DNA from: Acetobacteraceae bacterium
GTDB lineage: Bacteria > Pseudomonadota > Alphaproteobacteria > Acetobacterales > Acetobacteraceae
Direction of reading: 5' to 3'
Length of the DNA stretch: 41,965 bases
NCBI GenBank assembly: GCA_025452005.1
Contig: JANWJK010000325.1
Span: 1-41,965, forward strand
The position numbers were made by a program, and so were the translations under genes. Every line of letters starts with the position of its first letter. Within the stretch, counting starts at the first letter, position 1. The notes below the pieces were generated by a model. That model searched no databases and was not told the DNA's origin. It saw nothing but the letters and a program-made list of their open reading frames with translations. Of the stretch, positions 16,088-25,422 are shown one piece after another.

Positions 16088-16121
16088 CCCCGTCATGCCG
16101 ACGCAGGTCGGCATGACGGGG
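16088..16121. terminator. perfect hairpin between two binding-protein genes
   Basis: CCCCGTCATGCCGAC (16088-16102) and GTCGGCATGACGGGG (16107-16121) form a perfect 15-bp stem with a 4-base loop. It lies 13 bases past the stop of the leftward gene at 16135, so it could stop or stabilise that transcript. No T-run follows, and CGTCATGCC palindromes are also a known type of dispersed repeat, so terminator function is uncertain. Confidence 0.5.
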
Positions 16122-16134
16122 GTGTGCATCGACC

Positions 16135-17826
16135 TTAAGCCTTGTCCAGCCAGAAGATATCCTGCCGCACGACGTCGTAGACGCCGAAATAGTCGTACGG
16201 GTTGTAGCCCTTGACGTAGTTCCACCAGACGTCGTTGATCTGCTCCCAGCAGATCGGCAGCACCGGCGGGTCCTGTTCGACGATCTCCTCGGCCTGACGG
16301 ATCAGCGCCAGGCGCTTGGCGGGATCGACCTCCGAATCGATCTGATCGACCAGCCCGTCGAACTTCGCATTGCTCCAGAACGAGTAGTTCTGCGGTCCGC
16401 CGCTGCGATACCAGGCGTTGAAATAGTCCGATGGATCCAGCAGGGTCGATACGATGGCGCCGACGCACAGGTCGAAGTGGCCGCTGGCAGCGTCATCGAA
16501 CCACACCGATTCCACCACCGTGCGCAGGTTGCACTGCACGTCGATCCCTTGTTGCAGCATGGCCTGGATCGCCTGCGCCCAGAGCTTGAACGTGGCGACA
16601 TCGCGCACCATGAAATCCAGGCCCTTGACGCCGTTTGCGTAACCCGCGGCTGCCATCAGCGCCTTGGCCTCCTTGAGTGCGGCTGTCGGATCTTCCTGGT
16701 AGCCGACCCGCTTGAACAACTGATCGGTGGGCGTGGCAAACTCGGAGAACGGATAGATGAAGCCGCCGACCCGCATCGGCGCCACATCTTTGGTGACATC
16801 GACCAGAACATGCCGGTCGAGCGCCAGATGGAATGCCCGTCGTACCCGTGGGTCGTCGAACGGCTTCTTCCGGTCATTGACCCAGGTCCCCTGGATCACG
16901 CTTTGGTTGAATGCCGTGGTGGACATGCCTGGCGTGGCCTTGGCCTTGCGCGCGGTCACCGGATCGACGATGCGCGCGTAGTCCACCCGGTTGGACAGGA
17001 TCGCCGCGCCGAGTTCAGGCGAAAACGGTATCAGGTTGTAGAACTCGATGCCGTCGAGATACGGCAGGCCCTTGTTCCAGTAGTCCTTGTTCTTCTCCAC
17101 CACCCAGATCTCGTTCTCGACGCGCCGGACGGTCTTGTACGGGCCGGTGCCCGGGATGTTCGGGACCTTGCGCAGATTGTAATTGTTCTCCTCGAGGGTC
17201 TTCTTGCGCAGGATGCCGTTCCAGCCGCTGGCGATCGCCGCCATGATGAAGCTCGCCGGACGCGGTGCGCCGAGCTTGAACTGGACCGTGTACTTGTCCG
17301 GCGCGGTTATTTCGCTCACCGCCTTGAACAGGATGCTGCGCGGGATGCTGACGCCTTCCGGCGGTCTGGAGATGCGATCGAACGTCGCCTTCACGTCATC
17401 GGCGGTCAGCTCCGCACCGTCGTGGAACTGCACGCCCTGGCGCAGGTGGAACGTGTAGGTCTTGCCGTCCTTGGCGATCTCCCAGCTATGCGCCAGATCC
17501 GGGATGAGGGTCTTGCCGCCGTCACGCGGATCGTGCCGGATCAGGTTGTCGAACATGCAGCCCTGGGTGCCGATATTGCCGACGGTTCCCGACTGCTGGA
17601 AATCGAAATGCGGCGGCCGGTTCAGGATGCCGACGCGCAGCACGCCGCCGCGCTTCGGGTTCGGCTCCGGCGCGGCGAGCTGGAATTTCGTTCCGTCGAA
17701 TTCGCTGGGGATGTCCGCCAGCGTGTCGGCCGGCCGCATACCGTATGCCGCGGCCATCGCGGCGGCGCTGCCTTGGAGGAATCCCCGACGGCTCCAGTGG
17801 CGATGCCCGTTGTTCTTCAAGTTCAT
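16135..17826 (-). CDS. family-5 ABC transporter substrate-binding protein (tandem copy 2)
   Basis: A 563-residue DppA/OppA-type periplasmic binding protein with a textbook Tat signal, WSRRGFLQGSAAAMAAAYG. Recognisable segments are RGGVLRVGILNRPPHFDF, LIPDLAHSWEIAKDGKTYTF, FHDGAELTADDVKATFDRI and NIPGTGPYKTVRRVENE. It is a close paralogue of the neighbour at 17860-19551, of equal length and colinear throughout. The two lie head to tail with 33 bases between and are probably cotranscribed. The ligand is unknown; peptides, opines, amines or glycosides are all possible in this family. Confidence 0.93.
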   Translation of the reverse strand: MNLKNNGHRHWSRRGFLQGSAAAMAAAYGMRPADTLADIPSEFDGTKFQLAAPEPNPKRGGVLRVGILNRPPHFDFQQSGTVGNIGTQGCMFDNLIRHDPRDGGKTLIPDLAHSWEIAKDGKTYTFHLRQGVQFHDGAELTADDVKATFDRISRPPEGVSIPRSILFKAVSEITAPDKYTVQFKLGAPRPASFIMAAIASGWNGILRKKTLEENNYNLRKVPNIPGTGPYKTVRRVENEIWVVEKNKDYWNKGLPYLDGIEFYNLIPFSPELGAAILSNRVDYARIVDPVTARKAKATPGMSTTAFNQSVIQGTWVNDRKKPFDDPRVRRAFHLALDRHVLVDVTKDVAPMRVGGFIYPFSEFATPTDQLFKRVGYQEDPTAALKEAKALMAAAGYANGVKGLDFMVRDVATFKLWAQAIQAMLQQGIDVQCNLRTVVESVWFDDAASGHFDLCVGAIVSTLLDPSDYFNAWYRSGGPQNYSFWSNAKFDGLVDQIDSEVDPAKRLALIRQAEEIVEQDPPVLPICWEQINDVWWNYVKGYNPYDYFGVYDVVRQDIFWLDKA

Positions 17827-17859
17827 TGGTGTATCTGACTCCCTGTTGCGATTCGTTGC

Positions 17860-19551
17860 TTATGTCGACTTGTCCAGCCAGAACGTGTCCTGGCGGCAGA
17901 CATCGTAGGCGCCGAAGTAGTCGTCAGGGCGCAGTCCCTTGACGTAGTCGTACCAGACATCGTCGATCTTCTCCCACGCCACCGGCAGCAGCGGTGGGTC
18001 CTGCTCGAAGATCGCTTCCGACTGCCGGATCAGCGCCTGCCGCTTCGCGGGATCCACCTCGCGATCGATCTGCTCGATCAGCTCATCGACCTTCGGGTTG
18101 CTGTAGGCCGAGTAGTTCTGCGGGCCGCCGGTGTGGTACCACGCGTTGAAGTAGTCGGACGGATCCAGCAGCGTCGAAACCACCGCGCCGATCGCCAGGT
18201 CGAAGTGCCCGTTGGCGATGTCGTCGAACCACACCGATTCCACCACGTAGCGCAGATTGCAGGTGATGTTCAGCGTCTGCTGCAGCATCGCCTGAACCGC
18301 CTGCGACCAGACGTGATAGCTGGCAAGGTCGCGGACCAGGTAATCCAGCCCCTTGATGCCGTCCTTGTAGCCGGCGGCCGCCATCAGCGCCTTCGCCTCC
18401 TTCTCGGCGGCGGCAGGGTCGTCCTGATAGCCGAGTTGCTTGACCAGTTCCGCCTTCGGCGTGGCGAGATCAGAGAACGGGTACATGAAGCCGCCGATCT
18501 GCATCGGCGCCACATCCTTGATCGCCTCGATCAGGGTCGGCCGGTCGAGCGCCAGGTGCATCGCGCGCCGCACCCGCGGATCGGCCAGCGGCTGCTTCTT
18601 CGTGTTGGTATAGGTCGCGTGGATGACGCTCTGGTTGAACGACGAGACCTTCATTCCCTTCGTCGCCTGCGCCTTCTTGAAGGTCACCGGATCGGTCACC
18701 CGCCCATAGTCCACGCGACCCGACAGGATCCCCGAACCGAGTTCCGGCGAGAACGGCACCAGGTTGTAGAACTCGATGCCGTCGAGATACGGCAGGCCCT
18801 TGTTCCAGTAGTCCTTGTTCTTCTCGACGATCCAGAGTTCGTTCTCCACCCGGCGCACCGTCTTGAACGGTCCGGTGCCGGGATAGGACGCGACCTTGCG
18901 GAGATTGTAGTTGTTGTCCTCCAGCGTCTTCTTGCGCACGATGACGTTCCAGCCGCTGGCGATGGCCGCCATGATGAAGGCGGGTGGCCGCGGCTCGGAC
19001 AGCTTGAACTCGATGGTGTATTTGTCCGGCGCGTTCACCTCGCTGACCGCGCGGAACAGGATGCTGCGCGGAATGCTGATGCCTTGCGGCGGCTTCACGA
19101 TCCGGTCGAAGGTGGCTTTCACATCCTCCGACGTCAGTTCCGCGCCGTCGTGGAACGGGATGCCCTTGCGCAGATAGAAGGTGTAGGTCTTGCGGTCCTT
19201 GGCGATCTCCCAGCTATGCGCCAGGTCCGGAATGACCGCCTTGCCGCCGTCGCGCGGATCGCGGCGGATCAGGTTGTCGAACATGCAGCCCATCGAGCCG
19301 AGATTATTGTAGGTGCCCGACTGGTGCAGGTCGAAATGCGGCACCCGGTTGGTGATCCCCATGCGCAGCACGCCGCCATATTTCGGATTGGGATCGGGCG
19401 CGGCCAGCTTGAACGAACTGCCGTCGAATTGGTCGGGAATATCGGCAAGCACCGGACGCGGCAGAAGCGCGTAGCCGGCGGCCATACCCGCACCGGCGCC
19501 CAGCAACCCACGGCGCGTCAGCCGCCCGCGCGCGATATACGGATCATTCAT
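17860..19551 (-). CDS. family-5 ABC transporter substrate-binding protein (tandem copy 1)
   Basis: A 563-residue paralogue of the gene at 16135, with Tat signal LTRRGLLGAGAGMAAGYALL. Shared blocks include CMFDNLIRRDPRDGGKAVIPDL, KNKDYWNKGLPYLDGIEFYN and VVSTLLDPSDYFNAWYHTGG. Differences cluster in the central region around QSVIHATYTNTKKQPL, which in this family can face the ligand. It is the first gene of the leftward unit and is divergent from the ATPase genes, across about 116 bases. The tandem pair suggests widened ligand range for one transporter. Confidence 0.93.
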   Translation of the reverse strand: MNDPYIARGRLTRRGLLGAGAGMAAGYALLPRPVLADIPDQFDGSSFKLAAPDPNPKYGGVLRMGITNRVPHFDLHQSGTYNNLGSMGCMFDNLIRRDPRDGGKAVIPDLAHSWEIAKDRKTYTFYLRKGIPFHDGAELTSEDVKATFDRIVKPPQGISIPRSILFRAVSEVNAPDKYTIEFKLSEPRPPAFIMAAIASGWNVIVRKKTLEDNNYNLRKVASYPGTGPFKTVRRVENELWIVEKNKDYWNKGLPYLDGIEFYNLVPFSPELGSGILSGRVDYGRVTDPVTFKKAQATKGMKVSSFNQSVIHATYTNTKKQPLADPRVRRAMHLALDRPTLIEAIKDVAPMQIGGFMYPFSDLATPKAELVKQLGYQDDPAAAEKEAKALMAAAGYKDGIKGLDYLVRDLASYHVWSQAVQAMLQQTLNITCNLRYVVESVWFDDIANGHFDLAIGAVVSTLLDPSDYFNAWYHTGGPQNYSAYSNPKVDELIEQIDREVDPAKRQALIRQSEAIFEQDPPLLPVAWEKIDDVWYDYVKGLRPDDYFGAYDVCRQDTFWLDKST

Positions 19552-19667
19552 CGGACCTTCGTTCCCCCTTTTAAGGCTTTTCAGAACCGCTGGCGGCGTG
19601 CTCAGATGGCGCGCTTAACCGGTCCATTTCGCCAAAGATAACACGCCGGAATCTTGGGAGTCACGTC
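19552..19667. promoter_or_regulatory. divergent control region of the dpp-type transporter
   Basis: These 116 bases separate the leftward binding-protein genes from the rightward ATPase genes and must carry promoters for both. A GGGAG ribosome site at about 19656 precedes the TTG start at 19668. No clear palindrome was found. Confidence 0.45.
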
Positions 19668-20726
19668 TTGAGTGAAGTGCAGTCGCCGACGCGAGGGAGA
19701 TCCGTTCCCATCGCGACAACCGCCCGACCCCTGTTGGAGATCGACAATCTCCACACGCATTTCTTTACGCCCGCGGGCGTTGTGCGCGCGGTCGATGGCG
19801 TGTCCTACAGTTTGCGCAGCGGCGAAACGCTGGGCGTGGTCGGCGAGTCCGGCTGCGGCAAGAGCGTCACCGCGCTGTCCATCCTGCGCCTCGTCTCGAC
19901 ACCGCCCGGACGCATCGTCGAAGGGGCCATCCGCTTCGAGGGCACCGATCTGCTCGGCCTCACCGAGAGCCAGATGGAGGACATCCGCGGCAACCACATC
20001 TCGATGATCTTCCAGGAACCGATGACCTCGCTCAATCCGCTGCTCACTGTCGGGCGGCAGATCAGCGAGGCGATCGCGCTGCATCAGGGACTGTCACGCC
20101 GCGGCGCCATGGACAGAGCCGTCGATATGCTGCGCCGCGTGCACATCCCGGAACCCGAACGCCGCGCGTTTGCCTATCCGCATCAGCTTTCCGGCGGCAT
20201 GCGCCAGCGCGTCATGATCGCCATGGCGCTGTCGTGCAACCCCAAGGTGCTGATCGCCGACGAACCGACGACGGCGCTGGATGTCACCATCCAGGCGCAG
20301 ATTCTCGATCTCATGCGCGAGCTGCGCGACACGCTTGGCACCGCCATCATCCTGATCACCCACGACATGGGCGTGGTCGCCGAGAATGCCGACCGCGTGG
20401 TGGTGATGTACGCCGGCCGCAAGGTGGAAGAGGCGAGCGTGGACGACCTGTTTGAACGGCCCGGTCACCCCTACACGCGCGGCCTGCTGGATTCCATCCC
20501 GAACCTCGACCTCGCCGCGCGCGCCGATCCCAGCCGCACGCGCCTGAACGAGATCAAGGGCATGGTGCCATCGCTGTTCGATCTGCCGAAGGGTTGCAGC
20601 TTCGCGCCACGCTGCGGCTTCGCCACCGACCAGTGCCGTGCCGCGTTTCCCAGGCTGGAACAGCTCAGACCTGACCATTGGGTGGCCTGCTGGCACGCGG
20701 ACCGCCTGCTCGGAGGCGCGGCATGA
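19668..20726 (+). CDS. dppD: dipeptide/oligopeptide ABC transporter ATP-binding protein (DppD-like)
   Basis: A 352-residue ATPase. Walker A is GESGCGKS (59-66), the Q-loop region is [17 protein letters not shown], the signature is [12 protein letters not shown], Walker B is [16 protein letters not shown], and the switch His lies in LITHDMG. The C-terminal oligopeptide/dipeptide domain has the Cys-bearing end [15 protein letters not shown], which in some relatives carries an iron-sulfur cluster. The start is TTG at 19668, supported by GGGAG seven bases upstream. The stop overlaps the next ATG (ATGA). It should energise the permeases encoded on the other strand at 21.9-23.7 kb. Confidence 0.92.
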   Translation: MSEVQSPTRGRSVPIATTARPLLEIDNLHTHFFTPAGVVRAVDGVSYSLRSGETLGVVGESGCGKSVTALSILRLVSTPPGRIVEGAIRFEGTDLLGLTESQMEDIRGNHISMIFQEPMTSLNPLLTVGRQISEAIALHQGLSRRGAMDRAVDMLRRVHIPEPERRAFAYPHQLSGGMRQRVMIAMALSCNPKVLIADEPTTALDVTIQAQILDLMRELRDTLGTAIILITHDMGVVAENADRVVVMYAGRKVEEASVDDLFERPGHPYTRGLLDSIPNLDLAARADPSRTRLNEIKGMVPSLFDLPKGCSFAPRCGFATDQCRAAFPRLEQLRPDHWVACWHADRLLGGAA

Positions 20727-21796
20727 GCGGACTGCCCTCCGAACGCCACGCCGACGGCAGCGCCCGCCCGCTGCTCGAGGTCGAGAACCTCAAGAAGCAT
20801 TTCCCGGTCTACAAGGGCGTCTTCTCGCGCGTTTCCGGCCATGTCTATGCGGTGGATGGCGTGTCGTTCCACATCAATCGCGGCGAGACACTTGGTCTGG
20901 TCGGCGAAAGCGGCTGCGGCAAGTCGACGGTGGGGCGCACGCTGCTGAAGCTGCTAGAGCCGACCGAAGGAAAGATCCGGGTCCACGGCAAGGACATCAC
21001 CGATCTCGATACCCAGCAGATGTTTCCATATCGGGAACAGATGCAGATGATCTACCAGGATCCCTACGCATCGTTGAACCCGCGCATGTCGGCCGGCGAC
21101 ATCGTCGGCGAGCCGCTGATCATCCACCAGGCCGGCACGCGCGCGGAACGCCAGGAACGCGTCGCGAGTCTGTTCGAGCGGGTCGGTCTGCGGCCAGAAC
21201 ACATGAGCTCGTTCCCGCACATGTTCTCCGGCGGACAGCGCCAGCGCATCGGCATCGCGCGAGCGCTGGCACTCGGCCCCGAGCTGATCGTCGGCGACGA
21301 ACCGGTCTCCGCGCTGGACGTCTCGATCCAGGCGCAGATCATCAACCTGCTGATGGACCTGCAGGACGAGTTCAAGCTGTCGTATCTCTTCGTCGCGCAC
21401 GACCTGGCGGTGGTGGAGCACATCAGCCACCGCGTCGCGGTCATGTATCTGGGGCGCATCGTCGAGACCACCGACAAGACCAGCCTGTTCGAGATGCCGC
21501 TGCATCCCTATACGGAGGCGCTGCTCTCCGCGGTGCCGATCCCGAAGGCCAGCGCACGGCGGCGCAACCGGGTGATCCTGACCGGGGACGTGCCGAGCCC
21601 GATCAACCCGCCGTCAGGCTGCCACTTCCATGCACGCTGTCCCTATGTGATGCCGCGCTGCCACCACGACGTGCCCGCGCTGCGCGAGGTGGTGCCGGGG
21701 CACTGGACCGCGTGCCATCTGCACGACGGCGGCGTGCGGTTTCCGCTGGCGATCGATGTCATTGCGAGGAGCGCAGCGACGAAGCAATCCCCATGA
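20723..21796 (+). CDS. dppF: dipeptide/oligopeptide ABC transporter ATP-binding protein (DppF-like), repeat-encoded C-terminus
   Basis: A 357-residue ATPase. Walker A is GESGCGKS (61-68); [20 protein letters not shown] is the Q-loop region; the signature is [12 protein letters not shown]; Walker B is [16 protein letters not shown]; the switch region is [10 protein letters not shown]. The Cys-rich C-terminal domain is [15 protein letters not shown]. The last 12 residues ([12 protein letters not shown]) and the stop codon are encoded by a palindromic repeat that starts at 21758, so the original end has been replaced or extended. ATG 20723 overlaps the dppD stop. Confidence 0.92.
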   Translation: MSGLPSERHADGSARPLLEVENLKKHFPVYKGVFSRVSGHVYAVDGVSFHINRGETLGLVGESGCGKSTVGRTLLKLLEPTEGKIRVHGKDITDLDTQQMFPYREQMQMIYQDPYASLNPRMSAGDIVGEPLIIHQAGTRAERQERVASLFERVGLRPEHMSSFPHMFSGGQRQRIGIARALALGPELIVGDEPVSALDVSIQAQIINLLMDLQDEFKLSYLFVAHDLAVVEHISHRVAVMYLGRIVETTDKTSLFEMPLHPYTEALLSAVPIPKASARRRNRVILTGDVPSPINPPSGCHFHARCPYVMPRCHHDVPALREVVPGHWTACHLHDGGVRFPLAIDVIARSAATKQSP

Positions 21797-21847
21797 AGGT
21801 GCGCACCTTGATGGAGATTGCTTCGTCGCTCCGCTCCTCGCAATGAC
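21758..21847. repeat. palindromic intergenic repeat, copy B, inside dppF end
   Basis: A 90-base copy of the GTCATTGCGAG element. Its left half supplies the last codons of dppF and its right end (CTCCTCGCAATGAC) stops five bases before the dppC stop codon. It forms a long hairpin between the convergent transporter genes and could act as a two-way terminator. Confidence 0.85.
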
Positions 21848-21851
21848 AGGG

Positions 21852-22769
21852 TTACACCGCCCCTCTCAGCCGCGGATCCAGCGCGTCGCGGATGCCGTCG
21901 CCCAGCAGGTTGAATGCCAGCACCGTCAGCGTGATCGCCGCGCCGGGGAACAGCACCAGCCACCATGGCGGCACCAGCCCCGCGTTCAGCGAGTCGGCCA
22001 GCATATTGCCCCAGGTCGGCGTCGGCGGCGGAATGCCGACACCCAGGAACCCGAGCGCAGCCTCGATGATGATCGCCACACCCAGATGCGTGGTGGCGAG
22101 GATCAGATACGGCGCCACGCATTGCGGCAGGATGTGCCGCGCCATCATACGCAGATGCGATGCACCGAGGCCGCGCGCCGCCTCGACATAGGACAGCTCC
22201 TTCAGAGACAGCACCACGGCGCGGATCACCCGTCCGCCGAACGGTATTCGCGTGATGGCGATGGCGACGATCACCGTGCCCATGCCGGCGCCGAGCGCCA
22301 TCGCGATGGCCATTGCCAGTATGAGATCCGGGAACGATTGAAGGAACTCGATGAAGCGCTGGCTGATGATGTCGAAGCGCCCGCCGAAATAGCCGCACGC
22401 CAGTCCCCACACCGCGCCGAGAGTGGTGCCCAGCAATACCGCGCCGGCGGCGACGGTCAGCGACGCGCGGCTGCCGTAGATCACCCGGCTCAGCGTATCG
22501 CGGCCGATCTGGTCGGTGCCGAACCAGTTGAGCTCCGACGGCGGCTTGGCCATGTGACGGAAGTCGGCGCGCGTTGGGTCCTTCGGCGCCAGTACGGGCG
22601 CGGCGACCGCCATGAACACGATACCGGCGGCGATGCACCCCCAGAACGCCGACATCGGCGAACGGCGCGCGAAGGTGCGCAGCACGCGCAAGGTGCGCCG
22701 CAGCCACGACGGCTCCACGGTAGGCAGGCGGTCGAGCGGAAGTGCGGCGTCGGGCTGGGTGACACTCAT
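21852..22769 (-). CDS. dppC: dipeptide/oligopeptide ABC transporter permease (DppC-like)
   Basis: A 305-residue permease with an N-terminal OppC/DppC segment (LRTFARRSPMSAFWGCIAAGIVFMAVAAPVLAP). It continues with the GTDQIGRDTLSRVIYGSRASL motif and about six membrane helices. The EAA coupling loop is YVEAARGLGASHLRMMARHILPQ, and the DppC-type ending is LGFLGVGIPPPTPTWGNML then DALDPRLRG. The ATG overlaps the dppB stop by four bases. Works with DppB as the pore for the family-5 binding proteins nearby. Confidence 0.93.
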   Translation of the reverse strand: MSVTQPDAALPLDRLPTVEPSWLRRTLRVLRTFARRSPMSAFWGCIAAGIVFMAVAAPVLAPKDPTRADFRHMAKPPSELNWFGTDQIGRDTLSRVIYGSRASLTVAAGAVLLGTTLGAVWGLACGYFGGRFDIISQRFIEFLQSFPDLILAMAIAMALGAGMGTVIVAIAITRIPFGGRVIRAVVLSLKELSYVEAARGLGASHLRMMARHILPQCVAPYLILATTHLGVAIIIEAALGFLGVGIPPPTPTWGNMLADSLNAGLVPPWWLVLFPGAAITLTVLAFNLLGDGIRDALDPRLRGAV

Positions 22770-23722
22770 CGGTAGCGGATCCTCGGATCGAGCCAGGCGG
22801 AGGTCAGGTCGACCCCGATGTTCAGCAGCACGAAGACGATCGAATACAGGAACACCAGGTTCTGCATGACGAAGATGTCGCGCTCGCTCACCGCGGTGTA
22901 CATCGCGTAGCCGAGACCCGGCGTGCCGAACGCGCGTTCCACCGGGATCGAGCCGGCGAGCACGAAGCCCAGCAGGATGCCGGACAACGTCACCACCGGC
23001 AGCAGCGCGTTGGGCAGCGCATGCAGCGCGATCACCAGGCGGCCGTTCAGGCCCTTGGCGCGCGCGGTGCGCACGTAGTCCTCACGCACCACCTCGAGCA
23101 GGCTCGACCGCGCCATGCGGGCGATGTACGCGGCCTGGCCCAGGCCGAGAACCAGAGCCGGCCCGACGATGATCTGGAGGTTGGACAGCGGATCGGTGAA
23201 GAACGCCACGTTGGCGAGCGGAGCGCGATAGCCGAAGCCGAACAGCAGCCCGAGCACGATCAGCATCGCCAACCAGAAGCCGGGCACCGCGAGGAACAGG
23301 ATGCTGATGAAGCGGGAGATGTTGTCGCCGAAGCTGTTCGGCCGCAACGCGCTGACGATGGCAACGGGGATGCCGACCAGCCATGACAGCACGACCGAGA
23401 CGGCGGCGATCTCCGCGGTGAGAGGTCCACGGCGTTCGATCATGTCGGCGACACTCTCTGAACGGAAGAACGAATGGCCGAGACTGCCGCTCATGATGTC
23501 GCCGATCCAACGGAAGTACTGCACCACCAACGGATCGCTCAGGCCAAGCTGCGCCATGTAGCTGGCCCGTGCCTCGGGGGTCAGCTTGGTGAAGCCTTCC
23601 GGCCCGAAGATCGCGACCAACGGGTCGCCCGGCAGGACGCGCAGCACGAAGAACACGACGATGGAAACACCGACCACCGTGACCGCACCAAACGCGAGAC
23701 GACGCAGGACGTAGCTGTACAT
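22766..23722 (-). CDS. dppB: dipeptide/oligopeptide ABC transporter permease (DppB-like)
   Basis: A 318-residue permease of the expected length. The first helix with the family motif is RRLAFGAVTVVGVSIVVFFVLRVLPGDP; the periplasmic domain follows (AQLGLSDPLVVQYFRWIGDIMSGSLG). The EAA loop is YVRTARAKGLNGRLVIALHALPNALLP, and the end is LVFLYSIVFVLLNIGVDLTSAWLDPRIRYR. It is the first gene of the leftward dppBC unit. The roughly 267 bases upstream of it hold no recognised gene. Confidence 0.93.
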   Translation of the reverse strand: MYSYVLRRLAFGAVTVVGVSIVVFFVLRVLPGDPLVAIFGPEGFTKLTPEARASYMAQLGLSDPLVVQYFRWIGDIMSGSLGHSFFRSESVADMIERRGPLTAEIAAVSVVLSWLVGIPVAIVSALRPNSFGDNISRFISILFLAVPGFWLAMLIVLGLLFGFGYRAPLANVAFFTDPLSNLQIIVGPALVLGLGQAAYIARMARSSLLEVVREDYVRTARAKGLNGRLVIALHALPNALLPVVTLSGILLGFVLAGSIPVERAFGTPGLGYAMYTAVSERDIFVMQNLVFLYSIVFVLLNIGVDLTSAWLDPRIRYR

Positions 23723-23989
23723 GAATGACCGGTCCGCAGTTTCTTGTGGCGGAGATGACGTTTTGCCTCTGCGTCACCCTGGGGTCCGGGCAGCGGGAAA
23801 GTCAAGCCGGAAGCGTCATCACGGCAGGTAGATGTCCTCGACGCGGATCGTGATTCCGGGTGGGGACGGCACGAGTGCTCCCCGGATTTGGTGAGCTTGA
23901 TCGCCCGGTCATAACGCGCCGTGGCGGGCGACAGGCGTGGTCATGCGCGATGCAGGTTCACCGCAGTCCGCGCCTCGCTCATCGTGTCC

Positions 23990-25315
23990 TCACCCGAAAA
24001 AGCGGTTCTCCGGCCGCGGCAGGCCGAGGTTCTCGCGCAGCGTCTTCCCCTCGTACTCGCGGCGGAAGATGCCGCGGCGCTGCAACTCCGGCACCACGCG
24101 CTCGACGAAGTCGTCCAGCCCGGCGGGAACGAAGGGGAACATGATGTTGAAGCCGTCGCAGGCGTCGGTCAGCAGCCACTCCTCCATCTGGTCGGCGATC
24201 ATCGCCGGCGTGCCCAACAGCGCCGGCCCGGAATAGCCACCGAGACGCTGGGCGAGTTGCCGTACAGTCAGGTCCTCCCGCGCGGCCAGCGCGATGACGC
24301 GATCGCGGCCGCTCTTGCTGGCGTTGGTCTCAGGGATCGTGGGCAGCTTCCCATCGGGATCGAAGCGCGACGCGTCGGTGCCCAGGGCGATCGACAGCGA
24401 TGCGATGGCGCTGTCGTAGTGCACCAGGCTGTCCAGCTTCGCCCGCTTCTCGCGCGCCTCGTCCAGCGAATCGCCGACCACGACGAAGGCGCCGGGCAGG
24501 ATCTTCAGATGCTCGGGATCGCGGCCTATCTTCGCCATGCGGCCCTTGATGTCGGCATACAGCGCGCGCCCGCCGTTGATGTCGCCCGCGCCGGCGAACA
24601 CCATCTCGGCGGTCTCCGCAGCAAGCTGACGCCCCGCGTCGGAGCCGCCCGCCTGCACGATCACCGGCCAGCCCTGCACGGGGCGCGCGATGTGCAGCGG
24701 TCCGCGCACCGAGTAGTATTTGCCCTTGTGGTCCAGCACGTGCATGCGGGACGGATCGAAGAACTCGCCGGTCTCGACATTGCGGATGAACGCGTCCTCC
24801 GCCCAACTGTCCCACAGGCCGGTAACGACGTCGTAGAACTCCCGGGCACGACGGTAGCGTTCGTCGTGCTCCATCGCCTCGTCCAGACCGAAGTTCAGCG
24901 CTGCATCGGGGTTGGACGTGGTGACGATGTTCCAGGCGGCACGCCCGCCGCTGATATGGTCGAGCGAAGCGAACCGGCGTGCGACGTGGAACGGCGCCTC
25001 GAAGGTCGTGGAGCCGGTGGCGATCAGGCCGATATGCTCGGTGACCATCGCGAGCGCCGACAGCAGCGTGAACGGCTCGAACGAGGTCACCGTATGGCTG
25101 CGCTTCAACGCGTTCATCGGCATATTGAGCACGGCCAGGTGGTCCGCCATGAAGAACGCATCGAACCGGCCGCGCTCCAGCGTCTGGATGAAGCGCTTGA
25201 TGTGCGCCAGGTTGAAGTTGGCGTCGGGCCACGCGCCGGGATAGCGCCAGGCGGCGGTGTGGATCGTCGTCGGGCGCATGAAGGCGCCGAGGCGGAGTTG
25301 GCGTCGCATGGTCAT
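23990..25315 (-). CDS. NtaA/SnaA/DszA-family FMN-dependent monooxygenase
   Basis: A 441-residue luciferase-like monooxygenase, the length usual for nitrilotriacetate monooxygenase component A and its relatives. Family blocks are LRLGAFMRPTTIHTAAWRYPGA, FDAFFMADHL, LSALAMVTEHIGLIATGSTTFEAPFHVARRFASLDHISGGRAAWNIVT, WPVIVQAGGSDAGRQLAAETAEMVF and YSGPALLGTPAMIADQMEEW. Such enzymes use FMNH2 from a separate reductase and O2 to attack C-N or C-S bonds. No dedicated flavin reductase is adjacent; the nitroreductase at 38.5 kb is far away. ATG 25315 is preferred because AAGGA lies about nine bases upstream. Confidence 0.9.
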   Translation of the reverse strand: MTMRRQLRLGAFMRPTTIHTAAWRYPGAWPDANFNLAHIKRFIQTLERGRFDAFFMADHLAVLNMPMNALKRSHTVTSFEPFTLLSALAMVTEHIGLIATGSTTFEAPFHVARRFASLDHISGGRAAWNIVTTSNPDAALNFGLDEAMEHDERYRRAREFYDVVTGLWDSWAEDAFIRNVETGEFFDPSRMHVLDHKGKYYSVRGPLHIARPVQGWPVIVQAGGSDAGRQLAAETAEMVFAGAGDINGGRALYADIKGRMAKIGRDPEHLKILPGAFVVVGDSLDEAREKRAKLDSLVHYDSAIASLSIALGTDASRFDPDGKLPTIPETNASKSGRDRVIALAAREDLTVRQLAQRLGGYSGPALLGTPAMIADQMEEWLLTDACDGFNIMFPFVPAGLDDFVERVVPELQRRGIFRREYEGKTLRENLGLPRPENRFFG

Positions 25316-25422
25316 TCCAAACTTTCCTTCGACTGCGATCATGGGCGCCGCGACGCGGCGGCGCAAAGGATGATTTGTCGAGATTCGCATGATACGATGT
25401 CATGGCAAGGCGAGGTAGGTGA

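Noticed and set aside
16477-19641. Two plus-strand frames of 450-500 codons over the tandem binding proteins, resembling each other
   Set aside because: Their mutual similarity simply reflects the paralogous genes on the other strand.
23723-23989. Short leftward frame ending VPSPPGITIRVEDIYLP at 23819
   Set aside because: About 30 codons after an in-frame stop, with no ribosome site and no recognised family. It is too weak to list as a gene or remnant.
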